This document shows positions 1-12,067 of a stretch of 64,000 nucleotides of DNA, one piece after another. Under the pieces are notes generated by a model, which was not told the DNA's origin, made no database searches, and saw only the letters and a list, made by a program, of their open reading frames with translations. Both the position numbers and the translations under genes were made by a program. Source of the DNA: Amphibalanus amphitrite (lineage: Eukaryota; Arthropoda; Thecostraca; Balanomorpha; Balanidae); NCBI RefSeq assembly GCF_019059575.1, contig NW_024882326.1, forward strand, positions 124,001 through 188,000, in the 5' to 3' direction. Numbering within the stretch: the stretch's first letter is position 1; the number at the start of each line of letters is the position of its first letter.

Positions 1-48
1 AGGAGGGTTGGGTGTTTTGCTACATGTAGTAAAACACCCAACCCTCCT
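1..48. repeat. Near-perfect 48-bp palindrome
   Basis: Bases 1-18 are the exact reverse complement of 31-48, and the inner CTACATGTAG is itself palindromic, so only one pair (19/30) fails across the whole 48 bp. It lies at the window edge, so its wider context is unknown. Bases 49-330 show no gene that I can support. Confidence 0.9.
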
Positions 49-330
49 AACAGTGTTCTATTACCTTCTTCCTGGTGTTCATTTGGAAGCGCGAGTAATT
101 TAAGCGGGGAAGGGACTAAATTAACTTTCCTCAAGTGCTCAGATATGTACTGTGCAATTACACCGCTAACGGTGTCAATATTTTTCTGTGTGTACTGTGT
201 ACCCTCTCCATTCCCCACAACAACGTGTAGTTTTTCTGAGTCGCTGGGATCGCTTTGCGGTCGGGCTGGTCACGGTCGCTCACTGCACGACTATGCAAGC
301 CCCAGTCTACTAGTCGTACTACAGCAACTT

Positions 331-1249
331 TTAACCCTCGCCCGCACATGGGGGGGGGGGGTGGTTGCCCCCCCCCAGGTAGTCTTTCTGCTCTGCACTC
401 AACATTTTTAGCGCTAGAAGGCTGATTTTTCGTATAGCTGCTCCCCTATCCTTTCTTGATGTTCACTGAAAATTTCAAGTTTCTGTGATTTTTTGTTTCG
501 GAGATACCTATGACCTTGTTTTTCAGGTCATGTCATGACACAAATGGCCAATTCTCAACATATTGCGTTTGCCATGGGCCTTGCGAGCTTTTGAAACCCT
601 GATTTCGGCCTTTTTTGCCAGTTTTACCTCCCACCTATCATGGAACATGTTGTTCGACGATGTACAGGGGTCAAGGTCAGGGTCAAGGTCAACCTAGGTC
701 ATCTAAGATAATTGCGTTTTAGGCAAGCTGAATTTACTTTTTTTGAAGTTTTTTTTTACTGCATTTTTGGTAAAAGCTTTTCAGATCATGATTTCATGTA
801 ATATGGACCCAAAAAACAATTGGTGCACACATCAGTATACACACAGACACACACACACATACAAACACATATAATTGACCTTGACCTAACTTGACCTGAA
901 ATGACCTCAGCCGCAAAATTCTGGTCGGGTAGTGTGACAAAGAGGTTCTAGCTGGCTTGGCACCAGAAAACAGCATCGTCATCGGTATTTGATAAGCAGC
1001 GCACTTGATATCCAACGGTGACCCAAAACAGCAACATTTTTTAGTTTGACCTGACCTGGAAGGTCAATGACTGACCTGAGAAGGTAAAACTGGGTATCAT
1101 TGGATTCGTCTCTTCCCAAAGAATCTTTTTGGTCTTTACCGCTAAGCTCTATCTCCAACAGGAACGAAATGGCGCGGGGGGGGGGTGGCAACCCCCCCCC
1201 CCCATGTGCGTTCTAGGATGGGAAAATGGCATGTGCGGGCGAGGGTTAA
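331..1249 (+). mobile_element. piggyBac-like MITE, family A copy 1
   Basis: The element opens TTAACCCTCGCCCGCACATG and closes with the exact reverse complement, a perfect 20-bp terminal inverted repeat that includes the TTAA target. TTAA duplication followed by CCC is the known signature of the piggyBac superfamily. A poly-G run facing a poly-C run sits just inside each end. The interior has many TGACCT/AGGTCA words and no transposase, so it is non-autonomous. A nearly collinear 923-bp copy lies at 45080-46002. Confidence 0.85.
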
Positions 1250-1720
1250 GTGACCATCCCACCTTAACATTAGTTTTGAGTTGAGATAGCCAAAATGGGG
1301 TCCCTGGCTTGCACTTACTGGTTTGAGCACTCACAAGATCCTAGAATGCCTCAAATCGAAAATATCTAATTGCAAAGTTGCAGCACTTGAGGGGCTAATG
1401 CATTAGAATGCCCCCTCTGAATGTGTGACGTCTGCGCAGATCTAACGATTTAAAATCTCTTACTGAAACGTTTGGTAGCACGTGGTGGTATATGCTGCTT
1501 TGCGCGCAACAAGTGCAGCACTTTCAAATAAATTCACTAGGAACAGCGGAGATCCCAAGAAGTTAACAAAAGTAGAAGCATAATATCTTGAAAACCGGTG
1601 AAATTTTTTCCGATGAAATTTGGTAGATATTCGTTTTCGCTCTTTCTGAACCGAGGGACATTACTTCCATGCCAATTCATTGACTTTTTTTGAAGGTGGG
1701 AGCCGGGAGGGTCCCTTTAA
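1246..1720 (+). mobile_element. TTAA-bounded repeat next to family A copy 1
   Basis: It starts TTAAGTGACCATCCCACC and ends GGGTCCCTTTAA, giving imperfect inverted ends of the form TTAAAGGGACC. The first 45 bp recur inverted at 62263-62309 beside a TTTAAA, so this is an interspersed family into whose TTAA the MITE at 331 inserted. TTAA targets are also used by Kolobok elements; the superfamily is not settled. Near 1715-1780 a 30-bp phrase containing GGCTCTAATCTGC is tandemly duplicated. Confidence 0.5.
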
Positions 1721-2470
1721 CGCTGGCTCTAATCTGCCATGACTGCATCCATGGCTCTAATCTGCATTTTGACTGCATCCCACGTTGGAACATCAAAATC
1801 AGGCTAGTTCAGGCAAGGCAAACCCAAACCAACACAGACCTTTAATGTCATAGAGAACGTCAACTCTTTAAATTCATCCATCTTCTCACCATTCCTCATC
1901 GTGGCCTATGATCTATGCCATCCAACTGCCCATCTGATCCCAGTACCTACTGACGAGCCGGTCTCATGCCATAAACCCGCCGGTCCATCTCGGATGCGGT
2001 CGTCGCCATGCTCCGACAGTCACCATCCGCAGGTAAACGGCGGATTAATGGCTCGAGCGGCGCGGCGGCGGCCACCCGAGACGAGCGGCGCACCATGTTT
2101 GCCACAGACGCGCAGACACTGACAACCCTAATGGGGGAAAGATGGAAAACAAAAGCATAGCCGCCATCGCTTCCGCATACCTAATTGCCAGATGTGGTAA
2201 AAATATTTCAACGGGCATTTCATCAACGACCCTTTTCAAAGCTAGTTGCTGAATTGTGTAAGAACCAACTGTGTTGATGACACCTTGACCTGACCATCTC
2301 GTTTTGTGTCACCAAAGTTAAATCAAAGACGTTTCATTCTATGCCTGAATGAAACCTCTTCCCTGAACGTTTTTCAATTTAAAGGTAGGATCACTGGTCA
2401 TTTTCTCATTTGTTTCGCCATACTTGTTTCATCATTTAAAGCACAACGAAGCACTTTTGACTATCCAAAG

Positions 2471-2629
<159 letters not shown>

Positions 2630-3098
2630 AAGTGGCGAAAGATAGAGCGGATCTTTCTTGGTGTTAACCTTCTGTTACGCGTTGCAGTTCTGGTGTTGTT
2701 CTTGAGCTACACATTGCAGTCTTAGTGTTAGCTTTAAGCTATGCGTTGCAATCTCCAGCAGAGCTGTGGAGTGATTCGATGCATTTTCAGCGACTCCGAC
2801 CCTGAAAATACTTATTAACACGCGCAGTGGAAAGGGGATGCGAATTTCGACCACCCTCCTGTTTTTGCAACTAACTATCTCACGCCGTAAGCATTCACAT
2901 TCACATTATTAACGTTAAAGTTTTCAATACCTCCCCAAAATTGAATTGCACATCTTGTCATGAAAGCAATCAGTAAATCGGTCTGCAACTTTTCTAGTTA
3001 CAGGGGTGTACCTAAACTAAAGTCTAAAATCCCGCCGGAGCGGCGGCGCGGTGGCCGGCGCCGGCTGATTCAGTTCTCGCTGCCGGCGCCGGACGTCC

Positions 3099-3215
3099 AT
3101 TAGGGCGTCACCAGGCCGTCACCAGGGTGTCACCAGGGCGTCACCAAGGCACCACCAGTCCGTCACCAGGGCGTCACCAGGGCGTCACCAAGGCGTCACC
3201 ACTCACCAGGCCGTC
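3099..3215 (+). repeat. 12-bp minisatellite, GGCGTCACCAGG type
   Basis: About ten imperfect tandem copies of a 12-bp unit (GGCGTCACCAGG, with GGCCGTCACCAG and AAGGCGTCACC variants). No coding role is apparent. Confidence 0.85.
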
Positions 3216-3487
3216 ATGCAGATATTTCCAAGCCAATACCGGCGCATTCAAGGAGCATTTCCCAAGGCTGTGTCAACAATGGCTGTGTCATCGTTCAGGA
3301 GAAAGTGGTGAATATAATAGTATATATTGCAGAGCGAAGAATCATGGAGTACATTGTTGATTTCCTACATTTCTTTAGAATTGCAATACTTTTATATGTG
3401 CATGACGGTTTTTATAAATTACATTTTTGCTAACTTAATAAGGCTGTGGTACACATTCTATCTGTTAGCCCCTTCCTAATAAAGGTA

Positions 3488-4462
3488 GGGTAGCCTGGGG
3501 CAAGACGCCCCAGATAATTTATTTTGCTACATAACTTTTGTCCCACATCACCTGGAAGGCCAAATTTGTGCTCAATGCGTTCTTTGGACATTTTACTTTA
3601 AATTCCACCCGTCAAATTCATTCACTTTTGATCGAACTCCCAGCTAGGAAGTGATTTGTGAAGCAACTGCAAATGGGGCATTTTGCCCCAACCCCAGGGC
3701 AAAACGCCCCACGGCCTGGGGCAAGAAGCCCCATACTCTAGATTACAGATTAAACATGCTAGTTGACTAAATCTTATATGAGAGGCCCGTTAGACCTTGG
3801 GAGGCACGGAACTGAAGTTAGCCCCTTCCATCCTGTCAGGTGTTCAGGTATGACACTATTGTATGTACAGGTTTTTCACCTGGCTCATAAGGCCAAATAA
3901 TAAATTATTGCAATGCAAATGTTAACAAAATACTTCCTTTGCCATTAATTTGCTGAGAAAAGCACATAAAATTGCATAGAAACTTACTGTTCGCCAGTTA
4001 CCGAACATTAGGAAGTGGGTATTCGGAACAACACATGAGTTAAAACGCCCCATGGGGCTTTTTGCCCCGCGACCTACTTTGGCGTTTTACCCCATCACGT
4101 AGTTCGGTCAGGGAACAACGCCTTGCACTCCAGCAAGAGATAATTTAAAACGGACCAACCCATTATTATAAGCGTTAGACACTAGTTGTTCAAAATACAT
4201 AAAAGTCATTAACCTGACGTGGACAATAAAAGAACGCCATGATGCATAATCTGACTGCAAACCATAAAAATCACACCAAAAACAAATTTTTGGCTATATC
4301 TCCCTAAAGAGTTATCACAATTTCTTTCCAGTTTGCTCATATAATGATCATATAGTGCACGTTTTATAGAAGAGAGGATGTTTCCCCAGAACCTGGCCAG
4401 TTCCGAGAAACATCGGTGAGGCGTTTTACCTCGGCGGGGCGACTTGCCCCGGTCTGCCCCCC
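3488..4462. mobile_element. TA-type MITE with GGGGCAAG...GCCCC words
   Basis: The left end reads GGGTAGCCTGGGGCAAGACG after a TA. The right end is its imperfect reverse complement (GGGGCGACTTGCCCC then GGTCTGCCCCCC). The same GC-rich word, gggcaaaacgcccc in several forms, recurs internally near 3500, 3685, 3715 and 4045. No transposase is present. The right-hand TA is not preserved, so the exact border is uncertain. Confidence 0.65.
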
Positions 4463-6119
4463 TGTTACTACTTTTATGATGACATGCAATTATTCACCCG
4501 CACCCCGTTGAGGCGTGGCAGGTTCCAGGCCATGTTGGGGGAGGGGGGAAGGGGGCAAAGGGTCTCCCGTCGTATCTCCGGAACCAATAGTCAGATCGGA
4601 AAAATTCAAACAGCATTCGAAAGAACTCATCAAAATGCACAAGATATGACATCGATGACCACGATTTTTGACCTGTGACGTTACAGAGATAAGGGATGTC
4701 AAACAAGGTCAAATCTGTTCTGTTTACAACGACGAGATATCGGTCACAAAAAATAAATTAGGTTTCTAAAATGATTCTGAATATGACGTGTATATTACAT
4801 CTGACATATGGATAGCCACCTGAAAGGATGGTGACCTGTGACGTCACAAGAGAGGTCAGTCTCTCCTTCACAAAAACAAGTCGAGATAGGTATTAAGTTC
4901 TGAGTGATCTAGACTGTTTTAGGCACAAATGCTGAAAACAGTTTAACATGATAAGAACAGGCTGTATATTTTTAGTCTTTCAGATGGCTATATCTCTGGG
5001 AGTTTTAGAGATATTTTGATGATTTATGGCATGGGTATCATGTAATGGCAGTGATGTGTTCTTTGACATTACTTCTGTTTTTTTTTTTTTTAATTTATCA
5101 CAATTTCAAAAATATGTCCAGAAATCTAAATTTGGAATTACAAAATCTCAAGATAAATATTTTTTATGTTTGGGAAATTTCGAGATAGGTAATAAGTTGC
5201 TTGACATGCTTTTTTTGTTCCTAAGGTTTAATTGGTGAGCCCCTAATTTGATAGGCTGATTTTCTGCGATGTTTCTCCGTGAACTCTCGACCAAAAATAG
5301 CTGAACATTACCTCAGTTTGACTCACGACCTGAGATGAACTAGGACCTAATTTTTCAGGAGTTGTGTGAAATTAATGTCCGGAGATGTAGGTACTGAAAA
5401 CGGCGAGTCGAAATTCTCAGTCGTTTCTGAGCTATCTTACGCATGAAGGTGAACTTTGAACGTTTTTCCTTGTCTGGCTGTATAAATACAGAAAAAATGC
5501 CAAACATTCAATAATTTTTTAGTCCAATTCACACCAAAAGGTAACACCTAAAAAGGGTTTGTAATTAAGCCGCGTTAGCTTCTAAAATCCCCAATGTGCA
5601 TTGCACTTACGGTACTCGCTTGAAATGGAGGCCAGAGGGATAACCTTAGAGACAAAATGTTCCGTTGTCTCCTATATGAGACCAGTTGACGTCATAAGGT
5701 CAGCAACAGTAACCCGGTTTATATAGCATATTTTACGAGGCTCTAGCTCGTTAATTTGGCGATAATTTCGTTGCAGTGGTCTTCAAATATTTAGAGGGGA
5801 TCATTTTGTAAATTGTTAAACACCATTGGCATCTTTTGCAACATCACGGACGGAGATATAAGCTTGCAACAAACCCTATGGAAACGCGACTAGTCTTTCG
5901 ACATTAACTTTTGATAAAGGCATGTCATAGCAATGACAATACCCAGGAAGTGCTCGTTTCAACATAAAGGACGGGGTACAAGACGAGCTGGTATTGACCG
6001 ATGAGTTCAGTACCTTGACTACCTACAGATCAACTTTTAGTAGACCTGAATACCTATGTCAGCGTGAAATTGAACCCTCTCGGTGAAAGAAACATGGAAG
6101 TGGTAAAAGAAGCCTGATA
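4463..6119. other. Intergenic, no gene seen; AGGTCA/TGACGTCA words
   Basis: Contains scattered TGACCT, AGGTCA and GTGACGTCAC words (for example 4831-4857 and 5320-5350), like the interiors of the TTAA MITEs, so it may be a decayed member. No terminal repeats or coding sequence could be defined. Confidence 0.4.
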
Positions 6120-7057
6120 GGGGAAGCGGGGGTAACACCGCCCCCCTAAGCTTTTCGCCAAAATGAGAGAATATGTGTGAAGTCTCTTGGTAGTTATTGT
6201 CTTGGTTACAATATTTAAACATTTTCTCACGTGTTTTAGGTTCTTATTTTGCATGCTCCTAAAAGGTTTTCATGTATCACGACTTTTAAAAATACCTTGC
6301 ATATTTGCCGCCTACAAATTGTGTGGGTAACCCCGCCACCGGTGTTGATGTTAACCCAACCCATCCCTACGAAAGCTTTTAATTGTTCAGAGATCGCGTG
6401 CGATGAGTTTCCTGTCGGTAAGTGGTAATTTTTGCAAATAATCGGTATGGACACCTAAATAGGTTAGGTTCATCAGCTGTTTGCCAGTTTTATACAGCTG
6501 GCAAGTGCTTGGTCGGGATTCATGAAAAAATATAAAGTAAAAAATCAAATAAGCTGCTTATTCCCGACTAAGGAACATCTACGAACATAAATAAAGCGTG
6601 TCTTTGGAGTTTCATCACTTATCACGCTACGAACAGGAAACACCGCGACCTCAATTGGGGTAACACCGCCACGGGGTGGCGGTGTTCCCCCAATAAGTGA
6701 TCACAAGCAAAAATCGCCAGCGGCAAGAATGTACTACACGGTTCAAGCAAACCTATCTTACTGGACAAAGCCGATCAGTTATTTTTCGATGTAATCAAGT
6801 AAATCAAAATGAATCTCTACTTAAAGACATTCAAAAGTGCTCCCAACTCATCGAATTTTTATAAGAGAATGTGCATTTTTCTTTAAATGCCCACATTGAG
6901 CTTCGATTACACTGAAACACCGGAACACAAATCATAAGACGCTTACCTTCGTGCGGTTAATAGGAAATAACGGATTTTTACACTTTATAGTTCATACTTT
7001 CGCCGCCAGATGGGGTGGCGGTGTTTCCCACAGTGGCGGTGTTCCCCCCGCTTCCCC
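6120..7057. mobile_element. TA-type MITE with GGTAACACCGCC words
   Basis: The element is bounded by TA at 6118-6119 and 7058-7059. It begins GGGGAAGCGGGGG and ends CCCCCGCTTCCCC, exact reverse complements. Its signature word GGTAACACCGCC or GGTGGCGGTGTT occurs near both ends and internally near 6325, 6660-6690 and 7013-7045. No transposase is encoded. It belongs with the elements at 16943, 20876 and 23490. Confidence 0.8.
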
Positions 7058-7870
7058 TACAGCACTTCAGTCAAAATGCATTGCACTCATTGCAAATGCA
7101 CTGTTTTAGCAAAAAAGTTTCTTTTATACCCTAAGTGGGCCAACCTGATATTACGAGGACAGGACACATGTACCTAAGGAAAATAGCTTCTGGAGAGTTA
7201 TGTATTGCATGATTTTTATTTTATTTTATAAAAAGCTATAAGTTTGACCAAAATTGTAAAATCTAGTAAGTTGACTGTTCCTAACCTTTAGGTTCTTGGC
7301 CATTGACCTCACCTAAAAATGGCCGAATTAAATTTCCTCTATTTTTTTTTTTTGCCTTCCGAATGCTGTTTACAACTTGCCGCTATGTGGCCCAGAAGCT
7401 GAGTAAAACGGTATACGCATGTACGTGTTCAGCTCCTCCCCCAGCAGGGCGTAACGATCTACATAGGAGAGACTCATTGAGCACTGGCAAATTGAAAAGT
7501 CGCAACACTACCCGCTAAGAGAATGAAATAATCCTATAAGTTAAAGAACGAAGAGGAAAGGGCGGTATATGCATTATGCAAACTATCCAAGGGGTCGAGC
7601 ACTATGTATACTAACTATGTACATGCATTAGTACTTACATATGACATTTCTGGGTCACATATGGCGTTGCTGGGTTTTTGTCGTTTCTGCGTTACAGGCA
7701 GGCAACATATGTGATGAGTCACTGTTCGAAGACCTTTTTGCACATGTTTTCTAGCGCACATCTATATGTAGACAGTTTGTTGCAGTCATAACCAAAACAC
7801 GACACCAGGATAGTTTACACAGTAGGTACACCTATATGCGCCATTCTGAAGTGGTGGCGATGACATGCCC
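7058..7870. other. Upstream flank of the CUB protein gene
   Basis: An AT-rich stretch without a supported gene or bounded transposon; presumably includes promoter-distal sequence of the gene starting at 7944. Confidence 0.5.
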
Positions 7871-7876
7871 AGGCGG

Positions 7877-7917
7877 TATAAATAGGCTCTGTCCCGCGGT
7901 GCTGTCGTCCCAGTCAG
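7877..7917 (+). promoter_or_regulatory. Core promoter: TATA box and TCAG initiator
   Basis: TATAAATA at 7877-7884 is followed by TCAG at 7914-7917, a match to the arthropod initiator. The gap is slightly longer than the usual 30 bp, so the start could also be at the CAG around 7911. Either gives a 5' UTR of roughly 30 nt before the ATG at 7944. Confidence 0.6.
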
Positions 7918-7943
7918 CCCTGGCCGCTCGCCGAGGTCACAGG

Positions 7944-9683
7944 ATGAAGACATGTCAGCTGCTGGTCCTCGGCTGCCTGCTGGCCGGCGCTCTGGCGCTG
8001 CCCAGCACACTCCAAGACCAGGAAGGTGGGTACGAAGCGGGAAAGCCGTTGGCTGAGAGGCCCGAGTTTGATGGTAAGATGTCTGATAATACAGCACTGG
8101 AGTTTGATGGTATGGAGCCGCACTTTGATGGTACAAAGAGACCAGCACCCGAGGACAGGACGCTGGCTCCACTCGGCGACTCTGACACTCCCAGCGCGCG
8201 CTCCGGGGCGCTGTCCTGCGGCTCTCATGTTATCGCCGAAGGCTCGTCGGCAGTTATCGAGTCGCCAAACTATCCGTCCAACTACGACAACTACGCCTAC
8301 TGCGCCTATTCGTTCACCACCGACACCGGTAAGGAGCTCCAGCTGAACTGCGAGACATTCGAGCTCGAGGGCGACGAATCGTGCGAGCAGGACTGGCTGC
8401 GGGTTAATGACATCAAGTACTGCGGCTCCAGCGGGCCGTCGGCCGTGGGTGGATCTCGTCTCGACATCGTCTTCTTCAGCGACAAAAGCACCGCCACTGC
8501 GGGCTACCGGTGCACGGTGACGCTGGCGGAGCCGACCGTGGTGCCGGCCGGCTCGCACCTCAGCTGCGGCACCAGCCGGCTGGCGCGCGGCGAGCACACC
8601 ATCACCGACGGCGACGGCGACTACGGCGACAACGTCGACTGCTACTACCAGCTGTACGCCGACCAGGCCGGCGACCAGCTGTCGGTGACGTGCTCGCAGT
8701 TCGACGTCGAGTACGACTCAATGTGTCTTTCCGACTGGCTGTCCCTGAACGGCATCAGATTCTGCAGCACCCGCAGACCGAGCGACGTGGCTGCTGTCGA
8801 CCGCATGTCGATCCACTGGCACACTGACCGCAGTTCGGTGCGGCCCGGCTTCGAGTGTACCGTCACCGTCGAAGAGACGCCGCCGCCCTCCGACGCCTGC
8901 GCCTGCGGCCAAGTCAACCGCGCCTCGCGCATCGTCGGCGGTGAGGAGACCGAGGCCAACGAGTACCCGTGGCAGGCGGCTATATTCGCGAGGCATTATT
9001 ATAACACTCTTTTTTGCGGCGGTGCCATCATCAACAGTCTCTACGTGCTGACGACAGCGCGCTGTACGAGCCAAGTGTCGGCCAGCGATATCCAGGTCCT
9101 ACTGCGCAAGCACCTCACCGGCCAGGACGACAACGAGATCCGCTTCAGCGTCGCCCAGATCAAGGCGCATCCGTACTACGATCCGGACACACACCACAAC
9201 GACTTCTCGCTGCTGAGGCTGGCCACGGCCATCACCTTCCCCGCCGACAACAAGATCGCGCCCGCCTGCATGCCGACCGCCTCCAACGACTTTGTCGGCG
9301 CCGACGCCATCGTCACCGGCTTCGGCACCACCTCGCACCGCGGCCCCAAGCCCGCCACACTGCAAGAGGCTAACGTCCCTATAATGAGCTACTACAAATG
9401 CGCGTCTGCCTACCAGAGAAGAACGACGAGAACCGTCACCTCCAGTATGATCTGCACCGGCCTGCTGGGCTTAGGCGGCAAGGGCTGGTGTCACGGAGAC
9501 CAGGGCGGCCCGCTCGTCAGCTTGGAGAACAACCGCTACTCGCTCGTCGGCGTCGTCTCCTGGTCGATTGGCTGCGCGCGTCCAGACTACCCGGGCGTGT
9601 ACGCCAGGGTCACTGATGCGCTGTCTTGGATTTGGACCAGCGCCGCCGACGGCGAGTACTGCCGTGACCCGGCCGCCAACTGA
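7944..9683 (+). CDS. Secreted double-CUB serine protease homologue, catalytically inactive
   Basis: The predicted 579-aa protein begins with a signal peptide (MKTCQLLVLGCLLAGALA), followed by a short acidic linker with three FDG phrases, CUB domain 1 (from Cys92), CUB domain 2 (from Cys208) and an S1 domain starting at the RIVGG site (Ile330). The histidine box reads LTTARC, so the catalytic His is Arg373. Asp420 is kept in NDFSLLRL. The serine box reads GDQGGPL, so Ser is Gln520. The S1-pocket base Asp is also lost (KGWCHGDQ). It should therefore be a secreted non-catalytic homologue; such proteins act as cofactors or binding proteins in arthropod immunity, but that role here is inference. 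I start at 7944 because an in-frame ATG at 7836 lies upstream of the TATA box. The whole protein sits in one GC-rich exon, unlike most protease genes, so a retrocopy that acquired a promoter is possible. Confidence 0.9.
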   Translation: MKTCQLLVLGCLLAGALALPSTLQDQEGGYEAGKPLAERPEFDGKMSDNTALEFDGMEPHFDGTKRPAPEDRTLAPLGDSDTPSARSGALSCGSHVIAEGSSAVIESPNYPSNYDNYAYCAYSFTTDTGKELQLNCETFELEGDESCEQDWLRVNDIKYCGSSGPSAVGGSRLDIVFFSDKSTATAGYRCTVTLAEPTVVPAGSHLSCGTSRLARGEHTITDGDGDYGDNVDCYYQLYADQAGDQLSVTCSQFDVEYDSMCLSDWLSLNGIRFCSTRRPSDVAAVDRMSIHWHTDRSSVRPGFECTVTVEETPPPSDACACGQVNRASRIVGGEETEANEYPWQAAIFARHYYNTLFCGGAIINSLYVLTTARCTSQVSASDIQVLLRKHLTGQDDNEIRFSVAQIKAHPYYDPDTHHNDFSLLRLATAITFPADNKIAPACMPTASNDFVGADAIVTGFGTTSHRGPKPATLQEANVPIMSYYKCASAYQRRTTRTVTSSMICTGLLGLGGKGWCHGDQGGPLVSLENNRYSLVGVVSWSIGCARPDYPGVYARVTDALSWIWTSAADGEYCRDPAAN

Positions 9684-9707
9684 GGCTGACCGGAGGCAGC
9701 GGCCAGC

Positions 9708-9865
9708 CGTCCCATGTCGGCAGGGGCTGTCCCACATCTGCAGGCGCCGTCCAATATCCAGAGGCGCCGTCACATGTCCACAGGGGCCGTCCCATGTCTG
9801 CAGGGACCGTCCCATGTCCGCAGGGACCGTCCCCAGGGGCTGTCACATGTCCATAGGGACAGTCC
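9708..9865 (+). repeat. About 20-bp minisatellite after the CUB gene
   Basis: Around eight imperfect copies of CCGTCCCATGTCTGCAGGGA lie just 3' of the stop codon, possibly in the 3' UTR. No clear AATAAA was seen before 10000. Confidence 0.8.
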
Positions 9866-9982
9866 GATAGGCCTTGACTGGATGGATTACAGGGTCATTA
9901 GAGGCATTATGGGGTTTGAGTGAGCGGTGGAGGGTCCATATATTTTAGACTAGCATGAGTGCTTGAATGAAAATACAGTTTT

Positions 9983-10089
9983 AATTTGTGTTAGCTATTT
10001 CCTTCACAGGAAACATGTATCTAGCGTAATGCCCAGTTTATGATTGCAGTTGCTAAAATCAAGCCATTTTAGGCATTGACGCTTGGATT
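9983..10089 (+). repeat. 107-bp segment duplicated into a nearby MITE (copy A)
   Basis: This 107-bp segment recurs at 10646-10752 in the same orientation with two substitutions. Copy A lies outside the MITE at 10263. The 10090-10262 stretch shows no gene. Confidence 0.9.
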
Positions 10090-10262
10090 TGAGTGATGCT
10101 TTAATACAGATGCAGTGATGGGATATTCTATTGTGTATCTAAACACTGAGCGAGTGTCTCTGGAACTAGAGAGTCGCTGCTCGCTCCCGCGCCTGATCGG
10201 CTCCGGTAGGTTTGACCGCTGACCAGTAGAGGTCTGCATAGGCCGGCTGTAGCCGCGGCTGG

Positions 10263-11007
10263 CTGCATCCCTTTTCGGGGTGCTGATTACGAATATTATG
10301 TTAGTTTTGATCACAGATGATGTCTTCATGCACTTAGGCCAGGTCGGGTCAGGTCAGGTCAGGTCAACCAGTAGGGGTCCTGCCGGGTATTCGTAATAGG
10401 TGTCAACCGCCTCTGACAGCTTCGCAACATGTTACGAAGGCACCAAAACTGTTTCGTAAACGTTCATATGGTTGTTAAATTCGAATTCAGCTCCAAAAAC
10501 TGGCCTAGAAACATGTAAAACTCGAAAAAGTGAACCGAGGTCATCAAAGGTCAATGACCTGACCTGACCTTCAGGTGACCTTGACACCCACCCTAATGCA
10601 TGGGACCAACATCATTTCAGATGTTTGAACGCTTGAAACCACGAAAATTTGTGTTAGCTATTTCCTTCACAGGAAACATGTATCTAGCGCAATGCCCAGT
10701 TCATGATTGCAGTTGCTAAAATCAAGCCATTTTAGGCATTGACGCTTGGATTGGAGACTGTAAACGCGCCGCTAATGCGAGCCGACATACGCCGATTCGC
10801 GATTCCGGCCAAACATGGTCTCGAAAAGTAGGTCACAGTTCAAAGGTCATTTGGGTCAGGGTCATGAAATTTTCAGGGTAGGTGTAAAATTGATCAACTA
10901 TAGAGGGTACTGTAAGTTTTATTGCTATCGGCCGCTTTTTACGCGAGTTATTCGCGAAAAACCGAGGGGGGTCCGTTCGACCCTCCCCCTATACGGGCGA
11001 GGGTTAA
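10263..11007 (-). mobile_element. piggyBac-like MITE, family B, truncated
   Basis: The right end reads GGGCGAGGGTTAA with facing G/C runs just inside. The body is the reverse complement of the complete family B element at 26300-27206, but homology stops near 10263, so the other terminus is missing. It carries many AGGTCA words, including four in tandem near 10340-10365, and an extra 107-bp insertion at 10646-10752. Confidence 0.75.
10646..10752 (+). repeat. 107-bp segment, copy B inside the MITE
   Basis: Copy B interrupts the family B MITE at a point where the related element at 26300 is continuous, so it is an insertion. It matches copy A at 9983 except for two substitutions. No terminal repeat or obvious target duplication was found. 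Confidence 0.85.

Positions 11008-12067
<1,060 letters not shown>

Noticed and set aside
7836..7943. 36-residue N-terminal extension of the CUB protein
   Set aside because: It spans the TATA box and initiator, and would bury the signal peptide.
7914..8597. 227-aa minus-strand frame opposite the CUB gene
   Set aside because: A GC-rich shadow of the real gene with no recognisable domain.
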